DNA of 64,000 nucleotides, taken from contig CM070514.1 of NCBI GenBank assembly GCA_036346375.1, positions 19,682,463 through 19,746,462 of the forward strand, given 5' to 3'. Under the pieces are notes generated by a model that was given only the letters and a program-made list of their open reading frames with translations, ran no database searches and was not told the DNA's origin. A program made the translations under genes and the position numbers. Origin of the DNA: Guadua angustifolia (taxonomy: Eukaryota > Streptophyta > Magnoliopsida > Poales > Poaceae). Positions 59,893-64,000 of the stretch are shown here, piece after piece. Every line of letters starts with the position of its first letter. Positions within the stretch are counted from its first letter, which is position 1.

Positions 59893-62857
59893 TTATACCT
59901 TAGGGAAATGGTGTGAGTTGTCACCACGATGAGCATGTCTTGCATGACATAGAAGTCAAGAATGGTCACCGCTGCTCGTTGATGGCAATCGCTAAGAAAT
60001 AAAAAGAAATTCAGCCCACGAAGATTAGATGTCAAAAAATTAATCATATATATGCTAGGCACTTGTACCTTAAATCGCTTATAACGCAGTTGTCTTGCCC
60101 TTTTTGTCGTCGTATGCCCTCCTTCATCGACATAGTCCGAGAAACCCTACATACATTGGAGAGCACCATTGAGTCAAAAAAATAAACGTAGTTAAATTCC
60201 TCGATGTGTTAGGTTTCAATAATGCGCTTACTTCGCAAAGGAGGCTTGATCGCAGATGCCATCGGCCTCTTCTCGATCGAAAGTTAAATGTGTAGATCGT
60301 GTTTTCACTTAACGAGGACGAGTAGAACCCAATGGTTGCTTATTAAATAAAATGTAGTGCAAGGAAATAAGTTCACAGACGGTTTTAAGTGCGCATAAGT
60401 AATTGAATCGAAAAGTACTACTTACTCCTCGTGGTACGGCAATACAATGAAGTCCTTCTTCGACTACCTTGCAATACCCCTTGATGTAGGTAGCAACGAA
60501 CCCGGTTGAAGCCTAGCCATGATCGCAGACACAAGCTCGGGTCGACAAACCCAACTTCGTAGATTCATCACGGCTCGTTGTCTCATTATCCCGCAACTCG
60601 TGTTGAATGTGAGAAAACATAATGCAAAATCCTATAAAAGTCATGAGCGCAAGCTATATGGTGTGATACTCACAGCGCCCATGATCGTAAAGTAGAAATA
60701 TCGATGGCTTTCATTTGGTACACACGGAATAGATCCTCAAACCGACGGGAATGTTCCATTCTCCTCGGTGAAAATGTACCATTTTATACTTCACGCTGAA
60801 GTCGACTCGACGCTCTTCCCCTTCACCTTATCAAGGTACCATCCATGGAGGAGGCGAGTCCACTTGCCTAGCTCATTCGGTTCATGCGATGCAATCGTGG
60901 GCTTTCCATGCTCAGAGGCCTTATAATCATACAGGTGCTGTGGTCTCGGCCGACTCTTCTTTTTCGGGCCAAGGAGTCTCCGAGGTCGGGCAAGGGCTTT
61001 TCAGTACCTTAAGGGTTTGTGGCCTTTGTCACCTTGCCCTCTTGGCGGAAGGAGTCTCTTGAGGCCTCTTGTGGTTGTACGGAGTCTCTGAGGCCTCCTG
61101 TGGTTCTACGGGAGCAGGAGCAGGAGGTGGCGCAAGCGCAGGAGCAGGAGCAGAGCGAGGCGGGAGGAGCAGCGGTGTAGCAGAGCAGGATCGAAGCAGG
61201 AGCAAAGGAGGAGCAGGAGCAGATCAAAGCAGGAGCAGTGAGCAGGAGCAAAGCAGGAGGAACCTACGGCACGATATATTTAACTTATCGCAGAGTATCG
61301 AATGGTAGAGAAGACGTGGAGGACTTTTTACCTTGACCAAGACGACACCCGTGGGCCACTTGATGAACGATATGCGTGCTTGCCCGAGAGTGGTGATATC
61401 TTCGCTGGGGGGAATCGAGCACATGTGATAAGAAGTCTTCGTGGACGTAGTCCACCGCACCCTCATGTAGCCCTTCCCCACAGTCGACCATGCACAAGGT
61501 CGGTCTCGCTGCATGGAAATGCAACCCCGCTGCGCACTCGACGGAAATCCATCCTCCGTCAAGATGGTGAGTCGGCACTTCGCAGCACTGCAAGAAGTGT
61601 ACAACTTGAGAAAAACATTGCGGAGTTACACTCGTAGCTTTAACTCAGAAAATTAATTATTACCTTCACTGGGACCGGTCAGATCATTTTGGAGCCGCAA
61701 TGATAGGTCGGGCACGACTTTCTACGAGAGTCGAGGGCATCCGCTCGACTCTAACTCGGGAAATCATCGCCATCATCTCGGCCTCAGCGATCCTCACGCA
61801 TCGCCATCTCCCCTCATCTCCCTCTTATCTCTTCCTCACGTGCCAAGATCTCCCCCTCATCTCCTCCTTAATCTCCTCCTCACCGCCTCCCTTAGTGCGT
61901 TGAGGCGCCCAAGACGCGCTCGCCATGACCTTGAGTTGGCACTGCAGAGTCATCTTGAAAGTAGACTTCTTCGTGTGTCCCGCCTCACGGCAAGCACCCG
62001 CCCTTATGGTCGGACTTCCCGATCGCAGACGACGTGATGTCCTCGCGACCCTTGGCTCAGAAGGTCCCCTCGTTTTTTCACCGGCTTACCTCTTCCTCGT
62101 AATAAGCGAGTACGAATTAGATTTGAAATACAACAAGTTGGGTCAATTGTATTGTACTAAGTTAGATGTCTTACGATGGTAGAGACGACTTGAGCGGTAG
62201 CAGTGGTTTGCAACTACAAGCTGCCCGTCAGTTTTTTTTGTCCTCGCTAATACCCAGCTATGCGTCTGCCTCGATATGTGGGAGTAAGGCATCACCGTCC
62301 TGAGTGAGCGCCTCGGCTTGTCGCGCCCACTCGCCTTTCTTCTTCCCTCATAGCCGCATGTACCGAGGTGGTGCGGTGCGTGTTAAGCCTCCGACATGCG
62401 GTGTTCTCTCTCTCACCAGGCTGCCTCGGCGCATTCTTCATCCTCGTGAACTCGCCCAAACATCGTGGGTCACAAATGGATACTTCTAATGGTGTACGGC
62501 CTTTCAAAGACGCATCGCCAGGCATAAGGGTCTTGAAGTGCCTCAAGGCCACACCCATCCTATTCAAGGCGCACTGCCTCGCTTTGGGTTCATCGTCCTC
62601 CTCTATAATCCATTTACTCTTAACCTCGCCCCACAACCGATTCTTACGCTTCGCTCATGACTTCCTTTCTCCAATCCTTAATTGTTATGGGCACTCTCCT
62701 CACCAATTGGCCAATAAATGACCAGATCATTTCATGTACTTAGGAGGGCCCGTGCACTTCGGCATTGAAGCGAGAACTGCGGCTTCTCCCTCAGATCCCC
62801 TTTGTTTGGTCCTCGGCTCTTCCTCACCTTACTCGGCCCTTGAGTAATTGGAACCAT
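59893..62857 (-). pseudogene. CACTA accessory protein: Transposase_24-like region plus C48 (Ulp1-like) domain
   Basis: Read leftward from a possible ATG at 62857. A region near 62660-62400 (LWGEVKSKWIIEEDDEPKAR, ALNRMGVALRHFKTLM, DEFTRMKNAP-like) resembles the Transposase_24 family. Near 61560-61330 is a DITTLGQA...SFIKWP block seen in plant CACTA proteins. A Pro/Ala-type linker coded by GGAGCAGGAGC repeats (61100-61260) follows. Next come KWTRLLHGWYLDKVKGKSV (near 60830), then DFIVLPYHE (near 60440), a possible intron, and HWVLLV (near 60340) as in the catalytic His region of peptidase C48. A final exon-like piece (60010-59893) has CHQ...ILDFYV where C48 enzymes have the Gln and catalytic Cys. 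Stops and frame changes interrupt it, some probably from CHG-type sequence errors. Confidence 0.65.
61095..61260 (-). repeat. GGAGCA-rich coding repeat (Pro/Ala linker)
   Basis: Imperfect GGAGCAGGAGCA repeats. On the minus strand one frame gives alternating Pro and Ala, a typical flexible linker in CACTA accessory proteins; the other frames give Ser/Cys or Leu runs. Confidence 0.7.
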
Positions 62858-63395
62858 GCTCGGCCCTCAAGAAGACCTTCTACTGTCTCTGCGACGAGCC
62901 GATGCTCTCTAGTTGCGACATTTTGAGTTTTCTTATCCGATAAGGTCATATGTGTGACATGAGAGAAAGCAATTTGAAGCTACTATATGCACTTGACAAT
63001 AAATCTTGTAAAGGATCAACAGATAATTCATAGTATGCAATTGTTCCAACAAAAGTCTATCTATTGACCAACTTAATAAGTTGGAATGATAACTCCTAAT
63101 CTCTAAATTGAACGGATACATGTGGGTTACGAACTTAAACTCTAACCTCTCGCCGATAAAAAACAAAAGCCCATTCCATATGACAAGTGAATTTAGCACT
63201 AGCAGATGTTTACTTACACCAACAAGTTTCAGATTTCACAACATCAACAGAGAATATGAGCATTAATGTACTAATGCAAGAATAGCAACACAAGAAGGTC
63301 AAGTTAGTGTTTACATAACATGCAATATCTGTTGACCAACTAAATACGCACTCAACGATAACCCCTAATCTCTAAATAGGTTTGGTCCTATCCCA

Positions 63396-63590
63396 TTCGA
63401 GGATATGTGGTTCGGGTAAGTTTGTTGTTGTACAACTCAGAGAATTTTAAGAAGATCTTCATTGTTCTCCGGATACACGCCTCGACAACAGTCAAGAGGT
63501 GTGTATCCGGAGAACACCAGGAAACGCTATCAAATCAACTCGGTTGTACAACATAGCTCAGAACTTGCCCGAACCACATATCTCGAACGT
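63396..63590. repeat. Large imperfect inverted repeat
   Basis: The inner arms GTTCTCCGGATACACGCCTC and GAGGTGTGTATCCGGAGAAC pair at 19 of 20 positions around a short loop near 63490. The outer arms (CATTCGAGGATATGTGGTTCG and CCCGAACCACATATCTCGAACG, plus a GTTGTACAAC palindrome on each side) extend the pairing over about 95 bases per arm. Confidence 0.8.
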
Positions 63591-64000
63591 CCAAAAACGT
63601 GGACAATTCGAGATCGCCGCTTATAAATATGCTATTCCAAAGATATTTATAAATAAGCACTTTAACGGAGACGAGGTTACGCAACCTAAACTCTAACATA
63701 TGCCGAGATAAAAACAAAAGTAATATGTTGAAAGTAAACACATGTCTAAACAAAAGTAATATGCTAAAAGTGAATATTACCAAGAAGCAAGAACTAAAGA
63801 AAATGACAAAGGATGTAAGATGTAACAAAGAAACTCAAGGTCATACACATGAACATGTACAAGACTCATGAATAAATCAACTAACATAGAGCTCAAGTTG
63901 ATTATTAGAGTGTTCTCAAATGTCGGGTTGCCTTAAGAGACCCTCTCGCCACAATAGACGAGAAACAGATAGATTTGTGACAACCTTTCCACAATTTCAA

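Larger units (their letters stand above)
58110..64000 (-). mobile_element. CACTA (En/Spm-type) transposon, one end plus coding region
   Basis: The terminus CACTACTACAGAACGG at 58110 is followed by dense subterminal repeats, as in plant CACTA elements. Coding sequence for a CACTA accessory protein lies on the minus strand (59.9-62.9 kb), so 58110 is the 3' end of the element. The opposite terminus is not in the window, nor is the main TNP2-type transposase. Sequence beyond 62.9 kb (with an inverted repeat at 63.4-63.6 kb) is taken as part of the element only because no other boundary is seen. Confidence 0.75.

Overview
This is nuclear DNA from a grass, most likely Oryza or a close relative. 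I infer this from a spliced gene for the small subunit of the AP-4 adaptor, Stowaway- and Tourist-type MITEs, and plant-type LINE, Helitron, CACTA, Mutator, Tat-lineage and large non-autonomous LTR retrotransposon sequences. No prokaryotic or organellar genes are seen. The only host gene I can support is AP4S (2523-4313, plus strand, four exons, 143 aa). Almost everything else is transposable-element DNA or decayed local duplications.

Layout. 1-2.25 kb: the end of a Mutator-like element with its transposase on the minus strand. 2.5-4.3 kb: AP4S, with a SINE-like insertion in its 3' flank. 4.6-11.3 kb: decayed repeat modules, a 345-bp fold-back MITE with a 9-bp target duplication, and a candidate 1.5-kb DNA element. 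11.3-18.9 kb: an L1-type LINE with a 13-bp target duplication, a long ORF1 and a frameshifted ORF2. 19.2-22.0 kb: another decayed module with two Stowaway-type MITEs, then a Helitron 3' end. 22.0-48.2 kb: a tandem segmental duplication. Copy 1 is 22.0-25.2 kb plus 41.54-41.59 kb; copy 2 is 44.5-48.2 kb. The two copies were filled with different insertions, and each gives the empty site for insertions in the other. 25.19-41.54 kb: a 16.3-kb non-coding LTR retrotransposon, minus orientation, whose 6.6-kb LTRs each contain a 3.2-kb solo LTR of a related family. 48.57-54.70 kb: a Tat-lineage Ty3/Gypsy element that lost gag-protease-RT, kept RNase H remnants and integrase, and carries an antisense plant-mobile-domain reading frame. 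54.7-58.1 kb: decayed modules, two Tourist-type MITEs and a fold-back element. 58.11 kb to the window end: the terminus and antisense coding region of a CACTA transposon with a peptidase C48 (Ulp1-like) domain.

Two things link the pieces. First, short modules, some carrying AP4S exon-4 sequence, recur at about 5.2, 8.1, 19.2, 22.7, 46.9, 55.9 and 56.7 kb. The window therefore looks like an old tandem-duplicated AP4S 3' neighbourhood inflated by transposons. Second, the two 6.6-kb LTRs differ mainly at CAG/CTG (CHG) positions in a way that does not look like mutation. The same signature appears in the CACTA subterminal repeats, which points to systematic base-calling error at methylated CHG sites. 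Some broken frames in these regions may be artefacts.
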